From assembly GCF_001269345.1 (NCBI RefSeq), contig NZ_CXOP01000002.1, positions 806,853-870,852 on the forward strand: 64,000 nucleotides of DNA, given 5' to 3'. Source of the DNA: Limnohabitans sp. 2KL-27 (lineage in GTDB: Bacteria; Pseudomonadota; Gammaproteobacteria; Burkholderiales; Burkholderiaceae_C). The notes under the pieces were generated by a model that saw nothing but the letters and a program-made list of their open reading frames with translations, was not told the origin of the DNA and ran no database searches. The position numbers were made by a program, and so were the translations under genes. The first letter of the stretch is position 1. Each line of letters starts with the position of its first letter. Shown one piece after another: positions 15,733 to 24,679 of the stretch.

Positions 15733-17379
15733 TCAAGACAGGGCTTGTTCGCGGATGTGGTCCACATGCGCTTGCAGTGAGCGTGCGGCCAACGGCCACA
15801 GGCGCGGCGGCACATCGTCGTAGGCTTTTTCCACCCATTCCTGCAAGCTGCCATGGGGCAGAGCCTGCATCGCGGCGGCGATTTTGGCTTCGCGCTTCAA
15901 GCGGTGCGCTTTCAGGTGCGTGATGGCTTGGTGGGCAAAGCCCAGCACATGGCCGTGCGCTGGCAAGATGAACTCGATGTTGCCGCCCTTGCAGGCCGCG
16001 GCCAGTTTGTCCAGCGAATCCAAATAGTCGCCCATGTGGCCGTCGGGCGGGTCGATCACGGTGGTACTGCCGTTGAGCACATGGTCGCCTGAAAACAGCA
16101 AGCCATCTTCTTCGAGCACCAGGCACAGGTGGTTGGCCGCGTGGCCGGGGGTGTGCAACACGCGCAGGGTGTGGGTGATTTCACCGCACACCCCAATGCC
16201 TTGCAGCACCAATTTTTCGCCATCGGCCAGCTCGCGCTCGGGTGTGAATCGGCTGTTGGCGCGGGCGGTCGGCTTCGAGGCCAGGCCCAGGATGGGCGGC
16301 TTGTGGGTGCACAGCGCCTGCAGTGGCGCCGCACCGGGGGAGTGGTCCGGGTGCGAGTGGGTACACACAATGGCTTTGATTTGACCACCTGCGGCACGCC
16401 ACAGGCGCTGCAGGTGCTCGTCGTCCGCCGGGCCGGGGTCCACAGCGATGTAGCCGGTGTTGGGGTCGCCCACCAAATAACTGTTGGTGCCGGGGCCGGT
16501 CATCACGCCGGGGTTGGGGGCCGTGAGGCGCTGCACGTTTTGGAGCAGCGAGACGGGCTGGTCGGTTTTCCAGTCGAGGTGGTGGTGGATTTGCCCATCG
16601 GGCGAGACCAGGGCCAGTTCGCCAAACGGGGCTTCGTGCTCCATGTAACGCGCTTCGTTGCCCGCGAGCCACCCGGCGCGGGGGCAGCTGGTCCACAGCG
16701 GCTCGTCGTTGATGGCGCAGGCCTGCAGCAGAGCGTCGACGCTGGCAAAGGCTTTGAGGCGCTCCAGCGTGCGGATGGTCGGGTAGACCATGAAGAAATC
16801 CCCCGCTTCGTGGCGGTTCAGGGCGTCAGCCGGGCGCACCCAGACGGGCTCGAACTGCTCGGACTCGTCGGCCACCGGGGTCTGGCCTTCGGGCATGCGG
16901 GCCACCAGAAATGGGACGTCAAAGCGGCGCGGCAGGTCGCGGTCGGTGATCCAGTGGGCCAGCACAAAGACCTGTTCGGCCGCCAGCGTCAGACCCCGCG
17001 CCTGGCATTGGGCGGCAAAAGGGGCTTGGCGGTCGATGGCGGCGATGTCACTGGGGTCTGCCCAGCGTCCATCGGCATGTCGGGCGAACAAGATGCCCAG
17101 CTCTTCAAAGCTCTCGCGGATGGCCGCGATGGCCTGCGTCAGGTGCAGGTCGCTTTGCGTGGGACGACGCTGCGCCATGCCGTGCGCCTGGGCATCGGCG
17201 GCGTCGATGCCGCCGCCCGGAAACACATAGGCGCCGGGCGCGAAACTGGCCGTCATGGAGCGGCGGGTCATCAGCACTTCGATGCCTTGCGGCCCGTCGC
17301 GCAGCAGCAGCACGGTCGCGGCTGGGCGCAGGGGCGCGGGTTCACGTTGGGGGTAGAGGAGTTGGGAGGTGCGGGCCAT
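15733..17379 (-). CDS. NUDIX hydrolase - metallo-beta-lactamase fusion protein
   Basis: A 548-residue two-domain enzyme. Residues about 15-240 form a NUDIX domain with [10 protein letters not shown] and, after an insertion, REXXEEXGI as [14 protein letters not shown]. Residues about 260-540 form a metallo-beta-lactamase domain with the zinc motif HSHPDHSPG, a GPADDEH segment and the later [12 protein letters not shown] and FSGDHVL elements, as in glyoxalase II/LACTB2-like hydrolases. The NUDIX box resembles the acyl-CoA diphosphatase (NUDT7/19) type because of the spacing. Substrates are not known. The gene is divergent from dapF with only 61 bp between the two start codons. Confidence 0.85.
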   Translation of the reverse strand: MARTSQLLYPQREPAPLRPAATVLLLRDGPQGIEVLMTRRSMTASFAPGAYVFPGGGIDAADAQAHGMAQRRPTQSDLHLTQAIAAIRESFEELGILFARHADGRWADPSDIAAIDRQAPFAAQCQARGLTLAAEQVFVLAHWITDRDLPRRFDVPFLVARMPEGQTPVADESEQFEPVWVRPADALNRHEAGDFFMVYPTIRTLERLKAFASVDALLQACAINDEPLWTSCPRAGWLAGNEARYMEHEAPFGELALVSPDGQIHHHLDWKTDQPVSLLQNVQRLTAPNPGVMTGPGTNSYLVGDPNTGYIAVDPGPADDEHLQRLWRAAGGQIKAIVCTHSHPDHSPGAAPLQALCTHKPPILGLASKPTARANSRFTPERELADGEKLVLQGIGVCGEITHTLRVLHTPGHAANHLCLVLEEDGLLFSGDHVLNGSTTVIDPPDGHMGDYLDSLDKLAAACKGGNIEFILPAHGHVLGFAHQAITHLKAHRLKREAKIAAAMQALPHGSLQEWVEKAYDDVPPRLWPLAARSLQAHVDHIREQALS

Positions 17380-17427
17380 GCCCCATTATCGGGGGACTTC
17401 AGGACTCTGCCGGTGTGGCCCAAAGGC

Positions 17428-17433
17428 GATAAT
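17428..17433 (+). promoter_or_regulatory. -10 element directly upstream of dapF
   Basis: GATAAT ends 7 nt before the dapF ATG, and no Shine-Dalgarno sequence lies between. If used, transcription would start at or next to the start codon. A mirror-image GATAAT lies at 17385-17390 on the minus strand, 5 nt before the divergent gene's ATG. Confidence 0.45.
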
Positions 17434-17440
17434 CACGGCC

Positions 17441-18310
17441 ATGCACATCCGCTTTACCAAGATGCAAGGGGCCGGCAACGACTTTGTCGTGCTCGACGAG
17501 ACGCAAGCCCGTTTGGGCCTGAACTCGGCCCAGTACCGCTTCCTGGCCGACCGCCACTTTGGCGTGGGGGCCGACCAGATCTTGTCCGTGCGGCCATCGC
17601 CCGCGCCCGGCCTGGACTTTGAATACGTGATCCACAACGCCGATGGCGGCGAGGTGGAGCACTGCGGCAATGGGGCCCGTTGCTTTGTGCGCTACGTGCG
17701 CGACAAGGGCCTCACCGACAAAAGCACCGTGCGCGTGAAGGTGCAGCAAGGCGAGATTGAGCTCACCATGAACCCCGACGGCCGTGTCACCGTGAACATG
17801 GGGGCCCCTGTCTTTGATTGGGAGCGTGTGCCCTTCAACCCCATCGGCCTCATCAGCGACCAAGTCAATGGCTGGCCAGTGTTCGATTTGGCTCTGGGCG
17901 AGCAGGGCATTGCGCGCGTGGGTGTGGTGTCCATGGGCAACCCCCATGCGGTGCAGCGCGTGGACAACATTGCAACTTTTCCGGTGCTGGTCCAGGGGCC
18001 GCTGATTGAAAACCACCCGGCTTTCCCCAAACGCGTGAACGCAGGCTTCATGCAAATCGTCTCGCGCAGCCAGATCAAATTGCGCGTGTTCGAGCGCGGC
18101 TCGGGGGAGACCCTGGCCTGCGGGACGGGCGCGTGCGCGGCGGTGGTCGCGGGCATTCGCCAGGGCTGGCTGGACGCTTGTGTGGATGTCCAAACCCACG
18201 GCGGTGTGCTGACCATCGAGTGGGCCGGCCAGGCCGACAGCCCGGTGCGGATGACCGGTCCAGCCACTTCTGTTTTTGAGGGCAGCATCGATGTGCCCGA
18301 CACCCTTTGA
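17441..18310 (+). CDS. dapF: Diaminopimelate epimerase
   Basis: 289 residues. It converts LL- to meso-diaminopimelate, the precursor of lysine and of the peptidoglycan cross-link residue used by MurE further along this window. The start [20 protein letters not shown] is the family N-terminus, so the ATG at 17441 is right although the frame is open upstream. Both catalytic cysteines are present, in EHCGNGARC and [10 protein letters not shown]. It opens a dapF-DUF484-xerC operon known also from enterobacteria. Confidence 0.96.
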   Translation: MHIRFTKMQGAGNDFVVLDETQARLGLNSAQYRFLADRHFGVGADQILSVRPSPAPGLDFEYVIHNADGGEVEHCGNGARCFVRYVRDKGLTDKSTVRVKVQQGEIELTMNPDGRVTVNMGAPVFDWERVPFNPIGLISDQVNGWPVFDLALGEQGIARVGVVSMGNPHAVQRVDNIATFPVLVQGPLIENHPAFPKRVNAGFMQIVSRSQIKLRVFERGSGETLACGTGACAAVVAGIRQGWLDACVDVQTHGGVLTIEWAGQADSPVRMTGPATSVFEGSIDVPDTL

Positions 18311-18327
18311 ATTTCTGGAGCTTCCCC

Positions 18328-19017
18328 ATGACGACGCCTGAACCCATGAGCCCGATCACCGAAGACGACATCGCCGATTATTTGTTGAACACACCGGACT
18401 TTTTCGAGCGACACGCCTCGCTTTTGGCCACAGTGCAGCTGACGCACCCGCAAAGTCACCGCGCGGTGGGCTTGCAAGAGCGCCAAGCGCAAATGCTGCG
18501 CGACAAGATCAAGGGCCTGGAACACCGCATCATGGACATGATCCGGCACGGCAACGAAAACATGATCCTCACCGACAAGCTGCACCGCTGGTCGTGCGAG
18601 CTGTTGGTGACACCGCAGGACCAACTGGTCGCGTCGGCGGTGGACAACATCCGCGAACTGTTTCAGGTGCCGCAAGTGGCTTTGCGCTTGTGGTCGCTGC
18701 AGGACGAACATGCGCAGGCGGCCTATGCGCAGGGCGTGACCGAGGCGGTGCAGGTATTGGCCACCTCACTGAGCACGCCTTTCGTCGGACCGAACTCGGG
18801 TTATGAAGCCGTGCAGTGGCTGGACGTGCCGACACAGGCGGCTTCTTTGGCGCTGCTCGCTTTGCGTCCAGCACCGGGACAGCCCGCTTTCGGTTTGTTG
18901 GTGCTGGCGTCTCCTGACGCCCAACGCTTCAATAGCCAGATGGGCACCGACCTGCTGGAGCGCTTGGCCGAGCTGGCGGGCGCGGCCTTGTCGGTCCTGC
19001 AAAATCAACAGGCCTGA
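18328..19017 (+). CDS. DUF484 family protein
   Basis: 229 residues, soluble. The N-terminal ITEDDIADYLLNTPDFFERH and LQERQAQMLRDKI are the hallmarks of DUF484 (E. coli YigA), followed by a GAF-like domain. The ATG at 18328 has GGAG 10 nt upstream and is preferred over an ATG at 18307 that overlaps the dapF stop. Function is unknown; the gene is regularly found between dapF and xerC, which suggests a link with chromosome dimer resolution or simply a conserved operon. Confidence 0.88.
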   Translation: MTTPEPMSPITEDDIADYLLNTPDFFERHASLLATVQLTHPQSHRAVGLQERQAQMLRDKIKGLEHRIMDMIRHGNENMILTDKLHRWSCELLVTPQDQLVASAVDNIRELFQVPQVALRLWSLQDEHAQAAYAQGVTEAVQVLATSLSTPFVGPNSGYEAVQWLDVPTQAASLALLALRPAPGQPAFGLLVLASPDAQRFNSQMGTDLLERLAELAGAALSVLQNQQA

Positions 19018-19020
19018 ACC

Positions 19021-19995
19021 ATGTCGGACGCCGCGGCCACCGACCCGCTGGTGTCCCGCTATCTGGACCATGTGCGTTTTGAAAAGCGCCTGGCCGAGCG
19101 CACCTGCACCCTTTACCAACTTGATTTGACGCGTTTGGCCGAAATGGCTGCGGCGTCCCAAGTGCCCTTGCTGCAGGTGCAAAGCGGTCATTTGCGCCGT
19201 TGGGTGGCACAAATGCACAGCGCCGGCCGCAGCGGGCGCGGCATTGCACTCATCTTGTCGGGCTGGCGCGGGTTTTACACCTGGCTGGGGCGCGAGGGCC
19301 TGATCCCGCACAACCCGGTGGCCGATGTGCGGGCCCCGCGTGTGGCCAAGCCCCTGCCCAAAGCGCTGGGCGTAGACGAAGCGGTGCAGCTGGCCGAGCA
19401 CGAGGAGGACGGCGACGACCCCTGGCTGGAAGCACGCGATGCGGCCATGGTGGAGCTGTTGTATGGCTGCGGCCTTCGCATTGCCGAGCTGACCGGGCTG
19501 GACGTGGTGGCCAGTACCGAGGCGGCGCGTGCCGGGCGCGGCTGGATCGACCTGCAAAATGCCGAGGTGCAGGTCCAGGGCAAAGGCAGCAAGCGCCGCA
19601 CCGTGCCTTTGGGCCGTGCGGCCAGCGAGGCCCTGACGCACTGGCTGAGCGTGCGCTCGCAGTTGACCGGCATGCTGACGCAGCCCACACCGGGTGCGTC
19701 CCCTTTGGCGCTGGCGCTGTTTCCCGGGCGGTATGGCACGCGCCTGACGCCACGCGGCGTAGCCCAACGCCTCAAGCGCCGCAGCCTGCTCGCGGGCCTG
19801 GCCACCCCGGTGCACCCCCACATGTTGCGCCATTCATTTGCCAGCCATGTGTTGCAGTCCAGCGGCGACTTGCGGGCGGTGCAGGAGTTGCTGGGCCACG
19901 CCAACATCAGCACCACCCAGGTCTACACACGGCTGGATTTTCAGCACCTGGCCAAAACCTATGACGCAGCCCACCCCCGCGCCAAACGCAAATGA
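19021..19995 (+). CDS. xerC: Site-specific tyrosine recombinase XerC
   Basis: 324 residues. With XerD it resolves chromosome dimers at dif during cell division. The N-terminal SAM-like core-binding domain spans roughly residues 10-100. The catalytic residues are visible: Arg in GCGLRIAELTGLD, Lys in QGKGSKRRTVPL, HxxR in HMLRHSFASHVL, His in LLGHANISTTQ, and the nucleophile Tyr in QVYTRLD. It starts 3 bp after the DUF484 stop. A small hairpin AAGCCCCGTGGGGCTT at 19995-20010 follows, without a T tract. Confidence 0.94.
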   Translation: MSDAAATDPLVSRYLDHVRFEKRLAERTCTLYQLDLTRLAEMAAASQVPLLQVQSGHLRRWVAQMHSAGRSGRGIALILSGWRGFYTWLGREGLIPHNPVADVRAPRVAKPLPKALGVDEAVQLAEHEEDGDDPWLEARDAAMVELLYGCGLRIAELTGLDVVASTEAARAGRGWIDLQNAEVQVQGKGSKRRTVPLGRAASEALTHWLSVRSQLTGMLTQPTPGASPLALALFPGRYGTRLTPRGVAQRLKRRSLLAGLATPVHPHMLRHSFASHVLQSSGDLRAVQELLGHANISTTQVYTRLDFQHLAKTYDAAHPRAKRK

Positions 19996-20114
19996 AGCCC
20001 CGTGGGGCTTGCGCGGGCGGTGTCTAAGGCCAAGCCCAGTGCGCAGGCTTGGCGATTGAATTCATCGCTACACTCCCCAACTCTTGTTTTCTTGTCCTGA
20101 ACTGGAACCGCGCC

Positions 20115-21206
20115 ATGTCCCTGATCCCCACCACCATCCTGACCGGCTTTTTGGGTTCGGGCAAAACCACCTTGCTCAAGCGGGTCTTGACCGAGGCCCA
20201 CGGCCAAAAGATCGCGGTGATCGAGAACGAGTTTGGCGAAGAGAACATCGACAACGACATCCTGGTCTCGGACACCGATGAGCAGATCATCCAGATGAGC
20301 AATGGCTGCATCTGCTGCACCATCCGCGAAGACCTGCGCGTCACCCTGCAGTTGTTGGCCGCCAAGCGCCGCAAGGGCTTGCTGGACTTTGACCGCATCG
20401 TGATCGAGACCACCGGCCTGGCCGACCCCGGCCCGGTGGCGCAGACCTTTTTCATGGACGATGAGATCGCTGAGACGTATCTGCTCGACTCCATCTTGAC
20501 CCTGGTAGACGCCAAGCACGCGGCCCAGCAACTCAATGATCGCCAAGAAGCGCGCCGTCAGGTGGGCTTTGCCGACCAGATCTTCATCAGCAAGGCCGAT
20601 TTGGTCTCGCCCCAGGAGCTGGACGCCTTGCAGCACCGCCTCAAACACATGAATCCCCGTGCCCCGCAAAAAGTGGTGCATTTCGGGGAGGTGGCTTTGT
20701 CCGAGGTGTTCGACCTCAAGGGCTTCAACCTGAACGCCAAGCTGGACATTGACCCGGACTTTTTGAAAGACGATGCCCATGACCATGTGCATGGTGAGGA
20801 TTGCGATCACCCCTCTCACCAACACGGCCACGCACATGACCACGAACATGGTGAGCACTGTGATCACCCCTCGCACGCCCATGAGCAGGGCCACCACCAT
20901 CACCACGATGACGATGTCAAAAGCTTTGTTTTTCGCTCGGACAAAGCCTTTGACCCGGCCAAGCTGGAAGATTTTCTGGGTGCGATCGTGAACATTTATG
21001 GCCCGCGCATGTTGCGCTACAAGGGCGTTTTGAACATGCGTGGCACCGAGCGCAAGGTGATTTTCCAAGGCGTGCACCAGCTCATGGGCAGCGATTTGGG
21101 CCCCATGTGGGCCGATGGTGAAGTCAAAATGAGCAAGATGGTATTCATTGGGATCGATTTGCCCAAAGACATCTTGCTCCAGGGCTTGGAGCAGTGCCTG
21201 GTCTGA
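20115..21206 (+). CDS. COG0523 family GTPase (CobW/YjiA-like metallochaperone)
   Basis: 363 residues. P-loop GFLGSGKTTLLKRV at the N-terminus, the metal-binding motif CICC within NGCICCTIREDLRV, and a histidine-rich linker around residues 225-265 before the CobW C-terminal domain. Such proteins use GTP to deliver zinc or other metals to client proteins. The His-rich part is a partial tandem duplication around HGEDCDHPSH and HGEHCDHPSH. Start chosen at 20115 (MSLIPTTILTGF), the family N-terminus. It stands between xerC and dksA; no Zur-like operator was recognised upstream. Confidence 0.88.
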   Translation: MSLIPTTILTGFLGSGKTTLLKRVLTEAHGQKIAVIENEFGEENIDNDILVSDTDEQIIQMSNGCICCTIREDLRVTLQLLAAKRRKGLLDFDRIVIETTGLADPGPVAQTFFMDDEIAETYLLDSILTLVDAKHAAQQLNDRQEARRQVGFADQIFISKADLVSPQELDALQHRLKHMNPRAPQKVVHFGEVALSEVFDLKGFNLNAKLDIDPDFLKDDAHDHVHGEDCDHPSHQHGHAHDHEHGEHCDHPSHAHEQGHHHHHDDDVKSFVFRSDKAFDPAKLEDFLGAIVNIYGPRMLRYKGVLNMRGTERKVIFQGVHQLMGSDLGPMWADGEVKMSKMVFIGIDLPKDILLQGLEQCLV

Positions 21207-21457
21207 GGCGATGGTCAGCGCACCCTTGGCCAGCCAGGCGGCGGACTTGAACGTGTGTTTAATAGGCCGCACTGCATGATTTGATCGTTCTTATCGCTAC
21301 AATCGCCCGCCTGAAGCCCCCCCTTTCCGGGTGGGCTGGTGAACCCTACAAGGTCGACAACAAGGGTTTGGAATGCAAATGAACAGGTTTTTCAATCGGT
21401 TGCTGCAGTGTGGCAAGAGGTTTGGGCCTGCCCTTTCACACGGCTAGGAGACAAGAC

Positions 21458-22678
21458 GTGAAGACCTCGAACAAAAAAGCGGCCACCCCAGTGACGGCCA
21501 GCAAAACCAAGTCGGCGCCGGCCAAAAAAGCCGCGCCAGCCAAGAAGGCAGTGCCGGCCAAAAAAGCTGCGCCAGCAAAGAAGGCAGTGCCGGCCAAAAA
21601 AGCTGTGCCAGCCAAGAAGGCAATGCCGACCAAAAAAGCTGCGCCAGCCAAAAAGCCAGTACCGGCCAAAAAGGCCGCGCCAGTCAAAACGCCCCTGCCT
21701 GTGAAAAAGTCAGCGACCGTCAAATCGGCAGCCCCTGCATCCTCCAAACCTGCAACCTCCGTCAAGGCGAAAGCCAAAACGGTGGTGGTCCCGGCCAAAG
21801 CCGTGAAGACCGCCAAACCTGCTGCGACTGCCAAAGTCGCACCCGTCAAGACACCCCACAAAGCCGCTGCACCCGCTGCTTCGAAGCCCCGTGCTGCAAG
21901 CCCCAAGCCAAGTCCGGCACCCAAGGCCAAGGCGGCCCCGAAGCCGGCTGTTCCCAAAACGATTTCTGTACCTGAAGCGAAACCTATGACTGTTAAAAAA
22001 GTGGCGACACCGACTCCTGAGGTCGCCCAAGCTGCCGCGCCGGCCACGGTGCCTGTGGCGGCTGCGGCGCCTGACCAATTGATTCGTGCCACCCGGCCCT
22101 CTGCGCGTCTGGCCCAGATCACGGTGCCTTCCTTGCCCCCCGCCGTGGCCTCCACGGCCGCCAAGGCCAGTTTCATGCCCAGCGCCCCGGTGGCAACGGT
22201 TTCTGCGCCTTTTGCGCCCATCAAGAAAGACCCCAAACTGGCCAACAACTGGAAGAGCAAGCCGGTGGAAGCCTTGAGCGATGCCGAAATTCTGGCCATG
22301 CCCGATGCGGAGTACATGAACAGTGTGCAGATGGCGTATTTCCGCCGCAAGTTGGCGATTTTGAAGCAAGACATCCTCAACAGTGCCGGCGCCACCACCG
22401 AGCACTTGCGTGAGGACACCGTGGTGGTGCCCGATCCCGCTGACCGCGCCACGATCGAAGAAGAGCATGCCCTGGAGCTGCGCACCCGTGACCGCGAGCG
22501 CAAGCTGCTCAAGAAAATCGAACAGTCGATTGTCCTGATCGATGCCGGTGAATACGGCTACTGCGATGAAACGGGCGAACCCATCGGTGTGGGCCGTTTG
22601 TTGGCCCGGCCGACCGCGACCCTTTCCCTTGAAGCGCAGCAACGTCGCGAGTTGAAGCAAAAAATGTTCGGTGATTGA
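21458..22678 (+). CDS. dksA: RNA polymerase-binding transcription factor DksA with long histone H1-like N-terminal tail
   Basis: 406 residues, against about 150 for ordinary DksA. The last ~126 residues are the DksA core: globular helices with YFRRKLAILKQDIL, coiled-coil tip DPADRATIEEE with the acidic residues that reach into the RNA polymerase channel, and the former zinc finger GYCDETGEPIGVGRLLARPT, which keeps one cysteine as usual in this class. The first ~280 residues are low complexity, with repeated PAKKA units and then Pro/Ala/Lys/Val-rich sequence. The GTG at 21458 has AGGAG at 21446-21450. A perfect hairpin terminator follows. Confidence 0.92.
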   Translation: MKTSNKKAATPVTASKTKSAPAKKAAPAKKAVPAKKAAPAKKAVPAKKAVPAKKAMPTKKAAPAKKPVPAKKAAPVKTPLPVKKSATVKSAAPASSKPATSVKAKAKTVVVPAKAVKTAKPAATAKVAPVKTPHKAAAPAASKPRAASPKPSPAPKAKAAPKPAVPKTISVPEAKPMTVKKVATPTPEVAQAAAPATVPVAAAAPDQLIRATRPSARLAQITVPSLPPAVASTAAKASFMPSAPVATVSAPFAPIKKDPKLANNWKSKPVEALSDAEILAMPDAEYMNSVQMAYFRRKLAILKQDILNSAGATTEHLREDTVVVPDPADRATIEEEHALELRTRDRERKLLKKIEQSIVLIDAGEYGYCDETGEPIGVGRLLARPTATLSLEAQQRRELKQKMFGD

Positions 22679-22700
22679 CGTGGCAGGCCCTTTGCTCATG

Positions 22701-22734
22701 CATGAAAAAGCCCCTGTTCAGGGGCTTTTTCATG
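22701..22734. terminator. Intrinsic terminator between dksA and the dcw cluster
   Basis: Perfect palindrome with 16-bp arms and a TT loop (CATGAAAAAGCCCCTG at 22701-22716, its complement at 22719-22734). The GGGGCTTTTT part gives a classic rho-independent terminator for dksA and insulates the mraZ promoter. Confidence 0.92.
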
Positions 22735-22956
22735 TCTGGGGTGTGCCGGCTGGGACGGGAAAAGCCGATTTGCTTTTAATGCATTTGTCACTTTTGATTT
22801 TTTTAATTCCTTCACAGGTTACTTTCAGAGCCATCTGTAAGTGCCTAATCTACAAAGAAATTCCTGTTCCACTTGTCTTCAAATTCAGCGCTAAGCCATT
22901 GATTTCATTGAAAAAAATCGGTCTACACCTGTTGAGTTGCACCGAATTCCTGATAC

Positions 22957-22991
22957 AGTGCAAAAAAGTGCAATTAAGTGGGGAAAAGTGT
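22957..22991 (+). promoter_or_regulatory. Phased AGTG repeat array, probable MraZ operator
   Basis: AGTG occurs four times with exact 10-bp spacing (GTG at 22958, 22968, 22978 and 22988), just upstream of the mraZ start at 23023. MraZ binds as a ring to direct repeats of a GTG/TGGG-containing box at 10-bp intervals in front of its own operon in other bacteria. A weak -35/-10 pair (TTGAGT 22932, TACAGT 22954) would place the array over the transcription start. The rest of 22735-22956 is AT-rich and holds no gene that I can see. Confidence 0.65.
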
Positions 22992-23022
22992 CTCTGCTGG
23001 TGCCTTTCAACTGGAAAAGGTC

Positions 23023-23457
23023 GTGGCTGTGTTTCAAGGGGCTTCATCGCTGAGTCTGGATGCCAAGGGGCGGTTGTCTGTACCGACCCGGCACCGTGAC
23101 GTCCTGAGCGCCACAGCGCAAGGCCAACTGACCATCACCAAGCACCCGCACGGCTGCCTGATGGTGTTTCCCCGTCCCGAGTGGGAGAAGTTCCGCGAAC
23201 GCATCGCCCAGTTGCCCATGTCCGCCCAGTGGTGGAAGCGCATCTTCTTGGGCAATGCCATGGACGTGGAGATGGATGGCACGGGGCGCGTGCTGATCTC
23301 ACCCGAATTGCGCCAGGCTGCGGGTATTTCCAAAGACACCATGCTGCTGGGCATGGGCAACCATTTCGAGCTGTGGGACAAAGCCAGTTATGACGCGCAA
23401 GAAGCGCAGGCCATGCAGGGCGAGATGCCCGATGTGTTCAAGGATTTCTCGTTCTGA
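23023..23457 (+). CDS. mraZ: Transcriptional regulator MraZ
   Basis: 144 residues with the duplicated AbrB-like fold: [20 protein letters not shown] in the first half and [18 protein letters not shown] in the second, each with the DxxGR signature. It binds DNA and represses the dcw operon. I start it at the GTG at 23023, the family N-terminus (MAVFQGA), with GGAAAAGG upstream; the frame runs further upstream to 22978 but that part covers the operator repeats. Confidence 0.94.
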   Translation: MAVFQGASSLSLDAKGRLSVPTRHRDVLSATAQGQLTITKHPHGCLMVFPRPEWEKFRERIAQLPMSAQWWKRIFLGNAMDVEMDGTGRVLISPELRQAAGISKDTMLLGMGNHFELWDKASYDAQEAQAMQGEMPDVFKDFSF

Positions 23458-23462
23458 ACGCC

Positions 23463-24392
23463 ATGACCGAAGCTGCACTGACCCACACCACCGTGCTCTT
23501 GAAGGAGGCCGTGGACGAATTGCTCGAGGCCTCTGCGGGCGCTGACGGCGCTTATGTCGATGCCACGTTTGGGCGCGGCGGGCATTCCCGCCTGATTCTT
23601 TCTCGCCTTTCGGCGCAAGGCCGCTTGCAAGCCTTTGACAAAGACCTCGAAGCCATTGCAGAAGCTGGACGCATTGCAGACGCTCGTTTTTCGATCCGCC
23701 ACGAAGGTTTTTCGCACCTGGGTGAACTGCCGCCTGGCAGCGTCGATGGTGTGCTGATGGACCTGGGCATCAGCTCTCCCCAAATTGACAGCCCCGAGAG
23801 GGGTTTTTCTTTTCGTTTTGAGGGCCCGCTCGACATGCGCATGGACACCACGCGCGGCGAGAGTGTGGCCGATTGGCTGGCAACGGCCACGGTGGATCAA
23901 ATCACGGAGGTGATACGTGACTATGGCGAAGAACGGTTTGCTTTTCAGATTGCAAAGACGCTTGTGGCTCGCCGACAAGAGCGGGGCCCAATTTCAACCA
24001 CCACCGATCTGGCCCAGCTCGTGGCTGACACGGTCAAAACCCGCGAGCCGGGTCAGAACCCTGCAACGCGGACATTTCAGGCTTTTCGGATTTTCATCAA
24101 CGCCGAGCTTGAAGAGCTCGAACAGGCGCTAGAGGCCAGCTTGCAGGTGCTGGCTCCTGGGGGGCGGTTGGTGGTGATCAGTTTCCATTCGCTGGAAGAC
24201 CGCATCGTCAAGCAATTCATTGCCAAGCACTCCAAAGAAGTGGTGGACCGCCGGGTGCCTTTTGCCGCGCCTGTGAAGATGCGCTTGAAGGCCTGTGGTC
24301 GTGTGCGGCCCAGCGAGGCGGAGGTGCGCGCAAACCCCCGTGCGCGCAGCGCCATCATGCGCATGGCCGAGCGCACCGAGGTGCCGGCGTGA
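23463..24392 (+). CDS. rsmH: 16S rRNA (cytosine1402-N4)-methyltransferase
   Basis: 309 residues. It methylates C1402 of 16S rRNA with S-adenosylmethionine. Visible are [13 protein letters not shown] at the start, the SAM-binding [40 protein letters not shown] and the late [13 protein letters not shown] and [11 protein letters not shown]. It starts 5 bp after mraZ and its stop overlaps the ftsL start (GTGA), the usual dcw arrangement. Confidence 0.97.
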   Translation: MTEAALTHTTVLLKEAVDELLEASAGADGAYVDATFGRGGHSRLILSRLSAQGRLQAFDKDLEAIAEAGRIADARFSIRHEGFSHLGELPPGSVDGVLMDLGISSPQIDSPERGFSFRFEGPLDMRMDTTRGESVADWLATATVDQITEVIRDYGEERFAFQIAKTLVARRQERGPISTTTDLAQLVADTVKTREPGQNPATRTFQAFRIFINAELEELEQALEASLQVLAPGGRLVVISFHSLEDRIVKQFIAKHSKEVVDRRVPFAAPVKMRLKACGRVRPSEAEVRANPRARSAIMRMAERTEVPA

Positions 24393-24679
24393 CGCGCTTG
24401 AGCATCTTTTTGCTGCTGGCCGCTTTGGTCAGTGCGCTGCTTTTGGTGCACAGCCAGTACGAGACGCGGCGTTTGTTCATGGCGCTGGAGTCGGCCAAAA
24501 AAGAAGCCAAGCGTCTGGAGGTGGACCACGACCGCCTGCAGGTGGAACGCCGGGCGCAGGCCACGCCGCTGCGTGTGGAGCAAATTGCGCGACAGCAACT
24601 GCAAATGCGGACGGCTTCACCCGCCATCACCCAATACGTTTCTAGCCAGGGTGCAGCAGGCCAGGAGGCTCGCCCATGA
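24389..24679 (+). CDS. ftsL: Cell division protein FtsL
   Basis: 96 residues: one N-terminal membrane segment ([19 protein letters not shown]) and a periplasmic coiled coil ([19 protein letters not shown]). FtsL forms the FtsQLB complex that activates FtsWI. Starts at a GTG overlapping the rsmH stop and overlaps ftsI by 4 bp. Identification rests on position, size and topology since FtsL sequence is poorly conserved. Confidence 0.93.
   Translation: MTRLSIFLLLAALVSALLLVHSQYETRRLFMALESAKKEAKRLEVDHDRLQVERRAQATPLRVEQIARQQLQMRTASPAITQYVSSQGAAGQEARP

Noticed and set aside
16129..17622. Plus-strand open frame of 497 codons
   Set aside because: Antisense to the NUDIX-MBL gene and running into dapF in the wrong frame.
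21275..21303. TTGATC ... TACAAT considered as a dksA promoter
   Set aside because: The spacing is only 11 bp, so the pair cannot be a standard promoter; TACAAT alone may still be a -10.
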